This document shows, piece by piece, positions 45,266-56,560 of a stretch of 64,000 nucleotides of DNA (the first letter of the stretch is position 1; every line of letters starts with the position of its first letter). The position numbers and the translations under genes were made by a program. The notes beneath the pieces are model-generated. The model saw nothing but the letters and a program-made list of their open reading frames with translations. It did no database searches and had not been told where the DNA came from. Source of the DNA: Cyprinodon diabolis (taxonomy: Eukaryota > Chordata > Actinopteri > Cyprinodontiformes > Cyprinodontidae); assembly GCA_030533445.1 (NCBI GenBank), contig CM060071.1, positions 4,632,520 to 4,696,519 of the forward strand, in the 5' to 3' direction.

Positions 45266-45982
45266 TGTTGGGATCTGGAGATTCTCCACCTTCTCCAGCA
45301 GAATGCGCTGTGGATCTCCTGGGCTGGAGCCCTCCAGCACAGCTGACGTTCATCAGCCCATCAGGAGACATGCCTATATAATCAGCAGCCAGACCTTCCT
45401 TCAACGCCGCAGTGTTGACCAAGTTTGGCGAACCTGAGCGTCTGAACTCCTAGAATCTCTGTCTCTAAGAGAAACCCAATTCTAACCTGCCTCTGTCTTC
45501 TCGCTCATAGGAAACCTGTCTCTCGTCTGAAGCTCTGGATGAGCTTAACCTGTTACCTGCCTGCCTGCCCTAGAGAGCCAAACCTGAAGATCTCACTCTG
45601 GAATCCACCTGCTGCCCTTAAGGAAAGAGCTAATCCCTCAAACCAAGGTCTGTCACTAGAAAGTCAGAAGCTAGACGCTGCTGCTGCTGAGCACTCTGCT
45701 GAACCAACAGTCTCTGGACCCAACCGGTTCCCCCTCTCTGAAGGGAAGGCCTGGACCTCTTCAAGGTATTTTCAGAAACATCTGAAAACTCAACAACTAA
45801 TCTGTTAACCTGGCTAATCAAACTATCCGTCTCTGCAGACGCCTGAGAATCCTTCCCGGACCAGTTTCCAGAATCCAGTTCATGTTATCTCTGTGCAAAC
45901 CTTTAATAAAATCTGTTGAACTTTTTATCAGTCTCCAAGTGGTGTTCTGCATGTGGGTTTGATTTCTAAACCAACCATGACA
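45266..45982 (+). promoter_or_regulatory. 5' LTR with TATA box, start motif and poly(A) signal
   Basis: TATATA at 45375-45380; the predicted mRNA start lies about 28-31 bp downstream at the GCCGCAGTGTT motif (45406-45416). AATAAA at 45905-45910. U3 would therefore be about 135 bp and R plus U5 about 580 bp. Confidence 0.8.
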
Positions 45983-47046
45983 GAACACTGCGGCCAAACA
46001 CAAGGCCCAGCAGATCCCCTCCGGAGGAGGCTTGAGGAGCAGGACGCTCAAATCCTTGGACATGCCCACACCATTCGTGAGTTACACAACATACTTGAAT
46101 ATCAGAGCCAAGTCTTGCAGAATTACGCTGGCTACATGGGAAATGCTAATGCTACGACTGCACTCTGTTCTGTTCCGGAACCATTTCCGCCTCTAAGGTC
46201 ACCATCCGTGACGTCATTTCTGAGTTCCGTCCGAGTCCTCCTGAAAGATTTTCAGGTAACCAAAAGGAGTGTAAAGGATTTTTGTTTCAATGTCGTTTGC
46301 TTTTTGAACACTCTTCTGGCAGTTTTCCAAATGATAGGAAAAAGATTTCCTTCATTCTCTCTCAGCTTACTGGACGAGCCCTTGAATGGGTGGAGGCAAG
46401 GTTCTCCTCTGAGTCCAGCTTTTCATGTACTTATTCAGAATTCATATCTGAGTTTTCTCAAGTTTTCCACCATGACTCAGATAAAACTATTGATTCCCGA
46501 GCCCTGCTAAATTTAAAACAGGGAAATTCGACAGTATCTGAGTTTTCCATTGACTTCCGGGTTAAAGCCGCAGCCTCAGGTTGGAACGAGTGTGCACTTA
46601 AGAGTGCTTACTTTAAGGCTCTGAATGACCACATTAAAGATGAACTCGCCACATTAGACGAACCTGCTAGTTTGGAGGATTTAATCCGTTTGACCATCAG
46701 GTTGGATAATAGACTTCGGACTAGAAATCACTCAAGGCAGAGAAACCTGAATTTTTCTGTTTCAACTCCTGCATTTAATAATGCTTCTATTTTTTCTGGT
46801 TCCCCAGAACCCAGTACCAAGCCAAGGTCTAAGAATCAGACTCTCCCAGCGCCTGTCCAAATCTCTCATTTTTCTTCTTCAGAAGGAGCGGAGGCCGAAC
46901 CCATGCAAATTGGACACACCAGGCTATCCCCTGAAGAGAGGCAACAGAGATTCAAAGCTAAACTGTGTCTGTATTGTGGTGAGACTGGCCATTTTATTGC
47001 CTTTTGCCCGGCTAAATCAAAAGCCAGGGCCCGTCAGAGGATGTGA
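45977..47046 (+). pseudogene. Gypsy gag, frameshifted
   Basis: Gag forms the particle that packages the element's RNA. The ATG at 45977 lies in the last bases of the 5' LTR. A coiled-coil-like N-terminus (RRRLEEQDAQILGHAHTIRE, residues 15-34) is followed by a break: from about 46200-46216 the coding continues in another frame, which then stays open to the TGA at 47044. The downstream frame holds the retrotransposon gag core (about 46290-46740) and one zinc knuckle C-X2-C-X4-H-X4-C (46966-47007). An apparent one-base change relative to the ancestor explains the break. Pol lies in the next frame and overlaps the gag end. Confidence 0.85.
45984..45994 (+). promoter_or_regulatory. Primer-binding site complementary to the element's own mRNA 5' end
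   Basis: AACACTGCGGC begins two bases after the LTR and is the exact reverse complement of 45406-45416. The usual TGG start of a tRNA-primed site is absent. This is the arrangement described for Tf1/sushi self-priming. Confidence 0.8.
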
Positions 47047-50000
47047 GGAGTCTGACGGGCCACCTAAGATCTGAGAAAACTCCTCATTTGTTGTTGCCTG
47101 CTACTCTGTTCTTTTCTAACCAGAATCTCACCTTGTCAGCATTCATCGACTCTGGCTGTGAAAGAAACCTTATTGATTCAGAACTGGTCCAGCAGTTAAA
47201 AATTGAGACTGTCCCTTTAACTAAACCTCTCAGAGTTTCTGCTATCGATGGAAAGAAGCTTCATCAAGTCACTCATCAGACACAACCCTTAGAACTGCTT
47301 ATCTCTGGAAACCACCGGGAGATGATAACATTTTTTGTTTTTCCTTCAGCTTGATCTCCCCTTGTGCTTGGATTCGAGTGGTTGGAACGTCATAACCCCC
47401 ATATCAACTGGGCTGAACGCCACATTGAATCCTGGTCCACCTCCTGTCACGAATCCTGTCTTCATTCTGCGGCTCCTACTATTCAGTCCCCTAGAGGTAG
47501 GGGGGAGATGGACTCTCCTGACCTTACTTCTGTTCCTCCCAAGTATCATGATCTGGCACCAGTCTTCAGTAAGGTCAGTGCGACGTCTCTTCCACCTCAC
47601 AGACCATATGACTGCGCCATAGATTTACTACAAGGAGCCCCTCTTCCCAGCAGTAGATTGTATAACATTTCCAAACCAGAGTGTGAAACCATGGAAAAAT
47701 ACATCAATGAATCTCTAGCTGCTGTTTTTTTCTTTGTGGGTAAAAAGGATGGTTCCCTGCGCCCCTTTATTGACTACAGGGGTTTGAATCAGATTACCGT
47801 CAAAAATAAATATCCCCTACCATTACTGGCATCAGCTTTTGAACCTGTACAAGGTGCTACAGTGTTCACCAAGCTCGATCTAAGAAACGCCTACCACCTC
47901 CTTAGAATAAGAGAAGGGGATGAATGGAAGACAGCCTTTAAGACCCCTTTAGGGCAATTTGAGTACCTGGTCATGCCTTTTGGCCTCACGAACGCTCCTG
48001 CCTGTTTCCAAGCTCTTGTCAATGACGTCCTCAGAGATTTTTTGAATGGTTTTGTTTTTGTCTACATCGATGATATTTTTATTTACTCCAAGAACCTCTC
48101 AGACCACAGGAAACATGTTCGTTTAGTCCTTCAGAGACTTCTGCAAAATAAACTTTTTGTGAAAGCTGAAAAATGTGAATTTCATCAACATTCTGTCACT
48201 TTCCTAGGGTTTGTGCTCGAGGGCGGGCAGGTGAAGCCATCAGAAGACAAGATAAAGGCAGTTCTGGATTGGCCGACACCTGAAAACCGCAAGCAACTCC
48301 AGAGATTTCTTGGGTTTGCAAATTTCTATAGGAGGTTCATAAGAAACTATAGCCAGACAGCTCTACCCCTCACAGCTCTTACCTCTGTTAAAAGAACATT
48401 CCAATGGACCCCTGAGGCCGAAAATGCCTTCAATAAATTAAAGAAACTCTTTTCCAGTGCCCCCATCTTGGTTCAGCCTGATCCTACGAAACAGTTCATC
48501 CTTGAGGTGGATGCATCTGATTCCGGTGTAGGAGCTGTTCTATCTCAGCAGTCAGATTCTGACCAGAAAACTCACCCATGTGCTTTCTTTTCACGCAGAC
48601 TATCCCCAGCCGAACAAAATTATGATGTTGGAGACCGAGAACTTCTGGCTATTAAGCTCGCCCTGGAGGAATGGAGACACTGCCTCAAGGGGGCTGAGCA
48701 TCCAGTACTGGTTTGGACAGACCAAAAGAACCTGGCTTATATCAAATCGGCAAAAAGATTCAACCCACGGCATTCAAGGTGGTCTTTGTTCTTCTCACGC
48801 TTCAACCTCATCATTTCCTATAGACCTGGTTCCAAGAACGTCAAGCCCGACTCTCTCTCTCGTCTGTATTCCACCGATCAACCTGAGACACCCGAACCTG
48901 TTCTCCCTGCCTCATGTACCGTTGGAGCCGTTTCCTGGGAGATCACGGATCTGATCAACTCTGCCCTGGCTGCTGAACCTGACCCAGGTAATGGTCCTCC
49001 AAATAAAATGTATGTCCTGTCTTCCGTCAGATCCCGCCTCATCCAGTGGATGCACGCAGCTAAATTCTCGGCCCATCATGGAGTGAGCAGAACCATCGCC
49101 CTCATAAACAGGCGATTTTGGTGGCCGTCTCTGCATAAAGACGTCAAAGAGTACGTTCTGGCTTGTCCCATCTGCGCTAGGAACAAGACCTCCCACCAAC
49201 CACCTTCTGGTCTGCTGCATCCTCTACCTGTTCCAACCTGTCCTTGGTCTCATATTGCTGTCGATTTTGTCACTGGTCTCCCGATTTCTAGAGGTATGAC
49301 TACAATACTAACCATCATCCATCGATTTTCCAAGGCCTGTCATCTTATTCCCCTCAGAAAGCTCCCCACATTCCAGACGGCTCAGCTCCTCGTGAAGCAT
49401 GTTTTTTGCCTCCATGGTATTCCTCAGGAACTCCTCTCAGATCGTGGTCCGCAGTTTATCTCACAGGTCTGGAAAGCTTTCTGTTCTGCATTAAATTGCA
49501 AATCCTCTTTCACCTCTGGTTACCATCCTCAATCTAATGGGCAGACGGAGAGGATGAACCAGCAACTCGAGTCCACTCTCCGCTGCCTGACTTCAAACAA
49601 TCCCACTGACTGGAGTCAGTTCCTGACGTGGATTGAGTATGCTAATAACTCCCTTAAATCTGCTTCTACTGGTTTATCCCCCTTTCAAGTTTCCATAGGG
49701 TATCAGCCTCCACTCTTCCCCGCAGATGAGAGAGAGACAACGGTCAGATCAGTCCATCATCACATCCGCCGCTGCCAACGTATTTGGAGGGATACCATCA
49801 CCACCCTCACCCGCTCGTCAGCCTCAATCAAAAAGTTCGCTGACTCCAAGAGACGTCCTGCCCCTGACTACAATCCAGGCCAAGAGGTTTGGTTGTCAAC
49901 CCGAGACATTCCCCTGAAGGCTATGTCCAGGAAACTTTCACCCAGGTTCATCGGTCCATACAAAATCAATCGCATAATTAACCCCTCTGCTGTCCGCCTG

Positions 50001-50321
50001 CACCTGCCACCTTCTCTGCGCATCCATCCGACATTCCATGTTTCCCAGATAAAGCCTGTAGTCACTAGTTCTTTGTGCCCGCCTTCCGACTCCCCTCCAC
50101 CCGCCCTGGACATCGATGGTCATCCGGCTTACACGGTTCGCCGGATCGTGGACTCCCGTCGGCGAGGTCGTGGTTGACAGTACCTCGTCGACTGGGAGGG
50201 CTACGGTCCGGAGGACCGCACCTGGGTTCCTGGCTCGTTTATCCTCGATCCGTCCTTGATCGAGGATTACGAGAAGTCCCTCCCGTCCACATCCTCGAGA
50301 CCGCCAAGAGGCGGTCTATGA
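47043..50321 (+). pseudogene. Gypsy pol: protease, RT, RNase H, integrase, chromodomain; two stops
   Basis: One frame runs to a final TGA at 50319-50321 but has TGA at 47352-47354 and 50175-50177. Before the first stop is an aspartic protease with the DSG motif (47151-47159). The long middle part (47364-50177, 937 residues) contains RT with YIDD at residues 234-237, RNase H with D383, an integrase zinc finger (H564, H571, C601, C604), and the D634, D693, E729 triad with 35 residues between the last two. A GPY/F-like region (RFIGPYKI) precedes the C-terminal chromodomain (from about 50130), which the second stop splits before YLVDWEGY. The chromodomain should direct insertion to chromatin marks. 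Catalytic residues are all present; only the stops and the gag shift disable it. Pol is in the -1 frame relative to gag, as in sushi. Confidence 0.93.
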
Positions 50322-50332
50322 GAGGGGGATAC

Positions 50333-51053
50333 TGTTGGGATCTGGAGATTCTCCACCTTTTCCAGCAGAGTGCGCTGTGGATCTCCTGGGCTGGAGCCCT
50401 CCAGCACAGCTGACGTTCATCTGCCCATCAGGAGACCTACCTATATAGTCAGCAGCCAGACCTTCCTTCAACGCCGCAGTGTTGACCAAGTTTGGTTAGC
50501 GAACCTGAGCCTCTGAACTACTAGAATCTTTGTCTCTAAGAGAAACCCAATTCTAACCTGCCTCTGTCTTCTCGCTCATAGGAAACCTGTCTCTCGTCTG
50601 AAGCTCTGGATGAGCTTAACCTGTTACCTGCCTGCCTGCCCTAGAGAGCCAAACCTGAAGATCTCACTCTAGAATCCACCTGCTGCTCTTAAGGAAAGAG
50701 CTAATCCCTCAAACCAAGATCTGTCACTAGAAAGTCAGAAGCTAGACGCTGCTGCTGCTGAGCACTCTGCTGAACCAACAGTCTCTGGACCCAACCGGTT
50801 CCCCCTCTCTGAAGGGAAGGCCTGGACCTCTTCAAGGTATTTTCAGAAACATCTGAAAACTCAACAACTAATCTGTTAACCTGGCTAATCAAACTATCCG
50901 TCTCTGCAGACGCCTGAGAATCCTGCCCGGACCAGTTTCCAGAATCCAGTTCATGTTATCTCTGTGCAAACCTTTAATAAACTCTGTTGAACTTTTTATC
51001 AGTCTCCAAGTGGTGTTCTGCATGTGGGTTTGATTTCTAAACCAACCATGACA
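50333..51053 (+). mobile_element. 3' LTR of the chromodomain Gypsy, with polypurine tract
   Basis: Preceded by AGAGGGGGAT (50321-50330). It repeats the 5' LTR with TATATA at 50442-50447, the start motif at 50473-50483 and AATAAA at 50976-50981. It has a 4-bp TTAG insertion relative to the 5' LTR near 50497. Confidence 0.9.
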
Positions 51054-51132
51054 GACTCTCTGTGCGGCATCTTGTCGGCAGCTGACCGCTTGAAAATACC
51101 TCTTCCTCTGGGCACGGAATGAACTTTAAGAC

Positions 51133-51193
51133 CAGGTTAGTGACTCACACCTTCATAATCATCCTCTGCTAGATAGACCTGTTCACTAACATG
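51133..51193 (+). promoter_or_regulatory. Conserved LTR stem-loop, copy 3 (family B)
   Basis: CAGGTTAGTGA (51133-51143) pairs with TCACTAACATG (51183-51193) with one mismatch. Relative to family A both arms have changed at the same pair. Confidence 0.6.
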
Positions 51194-51290
51194 TGTTCTC
51201 CACCTTCAGAGGTCCCTGCCTTGGACGCCCACGCTGTTCACTGCAGATCTGTTCTAAATAAACATTTTGAGAAATCCAGCTCTATTTCAT

Positions 51291-52424
51291 TTAATGTATT
51301 TGTAATCTACATTTTCACTGAAATCATTTTAATTGGCACAAAATATGTAAGAAAATCAAAACTCCTTTTGTAGGGTTGGATAAAAGCCTGCTTCAGTATT
51401 TAGTCGAAATATGCGTTTTCGGCAGTTATATCAAGTTATCCATAGCGACGAATGTTTGCAGCAAATTATCAATTTTTACATCCATCAAATGGGGTAGATA
51501 CCAACTCTTCTTTGCTCAACTGCATAACTTTTCAAACATTATTACTTTTTTGTTTTACAGATTTTATATTTTCAATTTTTCTTTTGAAATTCTCTTTTTC
51601 AGAATGATTTTAATGAGTTTTATTCTTTTCAAAATGAGTTTTACGATGCAAGCGAATATCTACTGGACGAGCCGTAAGAGGACAGCGAGTCGTTAAACAT
51701 TTCAAGCTTGATGCTTGTCCTAAGCGGCTGACGCTTGTGATGGAAAATCAGAACTTTTGCAGCCATGTTTCCCCAATTCCTCCGGGTCAAGTTCAAGTTT
51801 GATTGTTTTTTTATTGGTATGTCAACCGATCAGAAAGCTAATTTGGCAACAAACTAAGTGAAAACAATCTCCATTGCATTTGCCACTGACATTCCAGTAT
51901 ATACTCACTATAGAGAAATGGAAGATGCCCCCCTTGTTGAGATCAGAGGTCTTTTCACTCTCACCAAGGATTTCAGCAGATCAAAGTCTGCGCAGAATCT
52001 CTGCAGATGGAGTCAAACAACACAAAGAATGCATATCTTCCATTCGCTCTCCCCTTCCAGGCTCCTAACCACGATCCAAAGCAAACACACCCTTCCTTTG
52101 TCCTACAGAGGTGCCTGTGCCCAGGAATCCCCCCAGAGGTTTACAAGCCTTAGCAAATGTGCATATATAGGATGCCTGGCCTTGGAATGAATACAAAATA
52201 TAAAAGACCACCGACACACATCAGATGCATCTTTCACTTTATTCCATGTACATCAAGGGCGCCAAAAGTGCTAAAGATGTGCGTCTGACTTTAACGTGCA
52301 CAAATGCCAAACATGAAGAATCAGTTGTCTTTTTAATGCTCAAAACAAGTCCAGTGTGAATGCAGCACAAACTAAAAGAGGTGAACTGGGTTTCCTTAAC
52401 TTTACACCAATTGCTCTCTATGAT
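51291..52424. other. Unassigned AT-rich stretch
   Basis: A 110-codon frame at 51858-52190 has no recognisable domain. No repeat seen. Confidence 0.4.
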
Positions 52425-52505
52425 TTTAATGTATTGCCTGTAAAATCCCTGGAGATGGCGTGTTGTGAATTTTTGCTTTATCGGTAAACTATAAATAAGT
52501 AAACT
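52425..52505 (+). repeat. Decayed L2/Maui-like tail
   Basis: ATTGCCTGTAAAATCCCTGG, GGCGTGTTGTGAATTT and an AACTGAATC end follow the order of the family tail with many changes. Confidence 0.6.
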
Positions 52506-52540
52506 GAATCAGATGATAAAAATAGCTGCTAAGTGAGCAG

Positions 52541-52996
52541 CAGGGGTGGATTTACCATTAGGCAAAACTAGGCAGTTCCTTGGGGCCTCAACTTCCTTTT
52601 ACATGTATGGTTAATATAGCTATTCCTTATTTGTGCACATTAATTATGTTTTTGATAAAAATACTTTCGGTAAAATGCCATCAGAACACTTATAATAGTG
52701 TGTCTTAATTAAAAAAACAGGAAGGAGCAATCAGCTAAGTGAGCTTAGTGCTTGGAAAAAATCTTTCATTCCTGTAGAGACAGCATGAAAAGTCAGCTGA
52801 GTACAAAACATAGAGAGGAAAACAACAAGAAAAGGGACAAGAAGAGAGGGACAAAATGTAGAACAGATAATGGATGTCTATTCTATTAACATTTCTCTAT
52901 CTTTAGAGTGGGTCTGTTTTATGTGTTGCATTCGTAATGCAGAGGGCCCCCTGCCTGTCTTTGCCTAGGACCCCAAAGTTCCTAAATCCGCCCCTG
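52541..52996. mobile_element. hAT MITE with exact 8-bp target duplication
   Basis: 456 bp with ends CAGGGGTGGATTTA and CAGGGGCGGATTTA (right complement), flanked by an exact 8-bp duplication GTGAGCAG (52533-52540, 52997-53004). The subterminal GCCTAGGACCCC-type sequence is typical of this MITE group in fish. No protein. Confidence 0.92.
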
Positions 52997-53009
52997 GTGA
53001 GCAGGGCAG

Positions 53010-53215
53010 CCACCAGTGAGCTGATTTGTTCTAGAGGTCTTCATCTTGGTCCTCAGGGCCACTGCTCAGCATGCTTTACGACTTCCCTACCTTCACACAC
53101 CAGCCTACAATAAATGGGCCGTTAACAGGAAATGCAGTCATTTGATTCAGGTGCATCTAAAACCTACAGGAGTGTGGGCCCTGAGGACCAGGACTGAAGT
53201 CCACTGCTCCACACC
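53010..53215. repeat. Short element with GGTCCTCAGGGCC inverted ends
   Basis: GGTCCTCAGGGCC at 53048-53060 and its exact complement at 53177-53189 bound about 140 bp; CTTCA and TGAAG extend the symmetry outward. Similar 'GGTCC...GGACC' fish repeats are common. No clear target duplication. Confidence 0.6.
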
Positions 53216-53666
53216 AATCAGTTTCACAGACTGACCTCCAGCATCATTTTGGACCCTCTGCACCCCTCAGCTGTAGAACCGAGACATAGAGAGTCAGTTT
53301 TATCCCAACAATAATTGTCTTTTTGAATAATGGGTCCCATGATAATGTTTGTGTTGAAGTGTCTCTTTTTCTGCAACCAAATTTACTTATGGGTACAAAC
53401 TGGGACAGAACATAAGAAAGCCAACCTTAGATTTACCAGAAAACATTGTGATTAACTCTATGTTTGGAGGGAAAAAAAACTGTATAATGATTTTAAAGGT
53501 GCTACTTTGCTACTTTCCTTAAGTTTCTGTAAAACAAAACCTCGAACATGTCGTACAAGTCCAGTATAATGTTGCTGGTATGATGATCAGCAGCTACTTT
53601 GCTTTATCTACACATGGATGGTTTTCAAAACCAATTGAATGATGAATTATGCTGCCTACCTATTAT

Positions 53667-54430
53667 TTAAAGGAAAAGTCCAGTTCTTTAAATATGAAAT
53701 TATTACATATTGTTCAATAGCTTATAAGTGTTTTTAATTCAGAGTCATTTTCATGTGAATGTGCTTTACTGGAGGCATCCATGTTTGTCAAAGAACACTA
53801 CTGCCACCTACTGGTTTGTGACGTCACGGTGCGGTGCTGTTGATCAACAACGCGCTATTATCCAAGTCATCTTGAAAACATTCTTCTTCCAAATGTTGGC
53901 TACATATTACGTGTTTTTTCTCTGGCCAGAAGTTCGATGGCAAATCCTCCCTCTTCAAGTTGGCGATCCAACGACCAACCCGTCCGTGGAGGATCAGGAA
54001 TCAGAAAGGGTAAATATCTCTTGTTTTCACTTTTACCCGATGTATTCCAACATCCAGCTGCCATGCATGTGGGCATTGTCAGTTTCACTATAGCTCTGGT
54101 GAATTTCAATGGTGAAGTCCTCTGGAAATCTTCAATAATTGTTGTTGATTGCAGATGTGTCTAGTAGTTCCCATTGATTTTGCTTGTAAAGCGGGGAGAA
54201 TGGCGCTAGGCTTACCGCACCGTGACGTCACTGCTGGAAGATGGCAGGAGGGAGGGGTTACTATATTTGGGCAAAAATGGCCGCTCCCAGACTCAGTGAT
54301 CTTGACAAAAATTATTGTTTTTATTTTTTTTACTTTTATTACATTACATCACCCTGAACATATTAGTTTTAGGTATAGTTAATGATCCATTGATTATTCC
54401 TTGCTGGCCGGACTTTTCCTTCACCTTTAA
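53667..54430 (+). mobile_element. TTAA-flanked element, copy 2
   Basis: 764 bp with TTAA at both edges (53667-53670, 54427-54430) and inverted AAGGAAAAGTCC ends. It is the better copy of the unit at 13775-14545. No transposase. Confidence 0.7.
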
Positions 54431-54539
54431 CAGCTAAGGTTTGCATTTTCACAGCCTTGTAGTTGTAGTATTAGCCATGGCATATTATCTTCTGTTAAGA
54501 AAGGAAATATTCAATTCTTTTAGAGGTTTCCTTCAAAAA

Positions 54540-54730
54540 TCAATTTCAATTCACTTTATATATATAGCTCCAAAAATTCAGTAAAATCATCCAGTCAGTT
54601 TGGTCAAACGTTTGCTATCTAAAAAAGACTCCCATCATTGACTTCCCAGGATTCTCTCCTGGATGTGCAGGTAGAGATGGTAGAGATTAGGTGCATCATG
54701 TCACCAACTCTGCAGCAATCCCTCATACTG
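54540..54730 (-). repeat. Decayed L2/Maui-like tail
   Basis: Minus strand shows ATGAGGGATTGCTGCAGAGT, ACTGGATGATTTTACTGAAT and a TGAATTGAAATTG end. Confidence 0.6.
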
Positions 54731-56264
54731 AGCTTGCATTTTTGGAAAAGAAATAGTAAAACTACATTCTTCTCATCAACATTTTGAAAACTCTGTCCTC
54801 TATGAAACTGGATGATTCCATCTGTTGCAGACATTAAAAACATTAAAAACCAGTGTTATTGTTAGACTGGGAGCAGTTTTCTTGCTAGTGCTGAGCCCAT
54901 TAGAGAACTAGCAGGGTTAGACGGTCAGAGTCCAGATTGAAAAACAGACGGGGGGGCTAAATCTCTCTACTCTGGACATTGAGATAAATCCAAGTTTAAC
55001 TCTGCGAGACGAAGACAGAGCGCTGACTTCATGTGACTGTGCTAAGCGGCCGGTAGTTTCACCTGAGAGCCATCGATCTCCATCTACAGAACCCTTGCGT
55101 ACATGAAAGCTGGGTCTGGACTTGATCGGGCCGGGGGTTAAGGCGAGGCAGCCAATTTGTCATCATTTGGGTGACAACTTGTGTGACTGACACGCTGCCT
55201 GAATGACCTCTCTGTGTGCTTTGAACTGATAACCAAACTAGATGTGTGTAACTGCGTGCGAGGAAGGGGGGGAAATGACAACCATGAGGAAACAGGAGAC
55301 GTTAAAGAGAAAAGCAGGGGGCTCTGGGTTCAGTGATACACATCCAAGCCTTTCCAGACCTACACGTCATGAATTTCTTTGAGGACTCTGATATTTCTGT
55401 AGATCTGGGTTGATTGCCATGTCAGAGACTCACTCTATCACAGCGGATGTGGTTAGTTTTGACAGACAAAGATAGAAATGCGAGATAATTCAAGTTCAAA
55501 ACAAGATTTAGTCTGCATCCTTCGGCTAAACAAAGCTTTAGTCCTTTTCCAGAGTTTTTCAGGTCTGAACTTTTAGAGGTTGAACCATTTGATTGATTAA
55601 TTCCGGGTTTTATCAGATCTGGAAACAGCCCCCCTGGCTGCTTAACACAACCTGAAATAATAATAACTTTGTTAAGCAGCAAAAGCGGGTTTGAATTTTA
55701 CTTATGTAATACAACACCAAGGTCAAGGCAATCTGTTACTCTCTGGGATTTTAAATGCTATGCAGACTTTTAGGCAAGTTTGCCGTTCAAGAGCAGTAGT
55801 ATGGATTTCCTGGTGTTTTCACAGTTTAACCACAAACTTTATATTTGATATATTTCATTCAGGTTTTGTTAAATGTGTGAATGTATAAGGGCTGTGTGTA
55901 TTTCCTTTTATTATATACAGCATATAAGTGAAGACCTTATAATTATGGTATCTATATTCACCAGTCAGACCCCCTGAATAACACAGCTCAAAGTCTTTTG
56001 GGATTTGCTTCTTATAATTTTCACATCCAGAGACTCAAATATAAGACTTGTCTTCAATTACTCCTGTTTTGGTAGATAATTGATTTATGTATTTGTGGTT
56101 TTCTTGTTAGTTTTATGCAAATTTTCCAAATAATTCAACCTGTACCTTTTCAAATTTGTCAGGTAGCCCATCTCTGTTAAACTTTTGGTTTTGTAATTAA
56201 TTCTTAATAGATTCAAATCTGGACTGTGACTGGCCATTTCTAAGACACAAGCACGGTTTTATCT
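54731..56264. other. Unassigned stretch with a short palindrome
   Basis: GCTGCTTAACA (55637-55647) and its exact complement (55670-55680) form an 11-bp stem. No gene recognised. Confidence 0.4.
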
Positions 56265-56560
56265 ACTTTTAAGGCTAGACTTAAAACTATTATTTCAGAT
56301 AAAATTTAAAAGGCTCAGGTTATCCTGAGTTATCTCTAAGGGCATGCTGCTATAGCCTTAGACTGCTGGAGGACATATTAGAAGGACAGTTCTAATTTTG
56401 TTCTAACTCAATTATAGAGGATAAAGTTGGGCCTGTTTTTTATTGTTTATTACTGTTTTTCTCCTAGCCGTAGCTATGGGCTAAGCCTTTACTCTGACTA
56501 ACTGCAGATGCTCCTCTTAATCCTTTTCACATATGGTATTTGTTTACACTGAATTTAATC
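56265..56560 (+). repeat. Diverged L2-like LINE fragment
   Basis: Follows the order of the L2 copy at 5120-5250: TCTACTTTTAAGGCTAGACT, GGCTCAGGTTATCCTGAG and TTAGACTGCTGGAGGACA; it then diverges. Confidence 0.65.

Larger units (their letters stand above)
45266..51053 (+). mobile_element. Near-complete chromodomain Ty3/Gypsy (sushi-like) retrotransposon
   Basis: 5788 bp flanked by the exact 5-bp target duplication GACTC (45261-45265, 51054-51058). LTRs are 45266-45982 (717 bp) and 50333-51053 (721 bp); by eye they differ at about 15 positions plus one 4-bp indel (roughly 98% identical), so the insertion is fairly young. The order gag, protease, RT, RNase H, integrase, chromodomain is that of chromoviruses. 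It is inactive: one gag frameshift and two in-frame stops in pol. Confidence 0.95.
44845..51290 (+). mobile_element. LTR family B interrupted by a complete Gypsy element
   Basis: 44845-45265 starts TGTCATGGTCTGG and matches the solo LTR at 40478. 51054-51290 continues after the inserted Gypsy with a CCAGGTTAGTGACTCACAC segment and a TCTAAATAAACATTTT end. The 3' limit is uncertain because no TG...CA end or target duplication is found. Confidence 0.6.

Noticed and set aside
51376..51696. 106-codon hydrophobic frame as a membrane protein
   Set aside because: It lies in AT-rich DNA where phenylalanine and isoleucine codons are expected by chance, with no context to support a gene.
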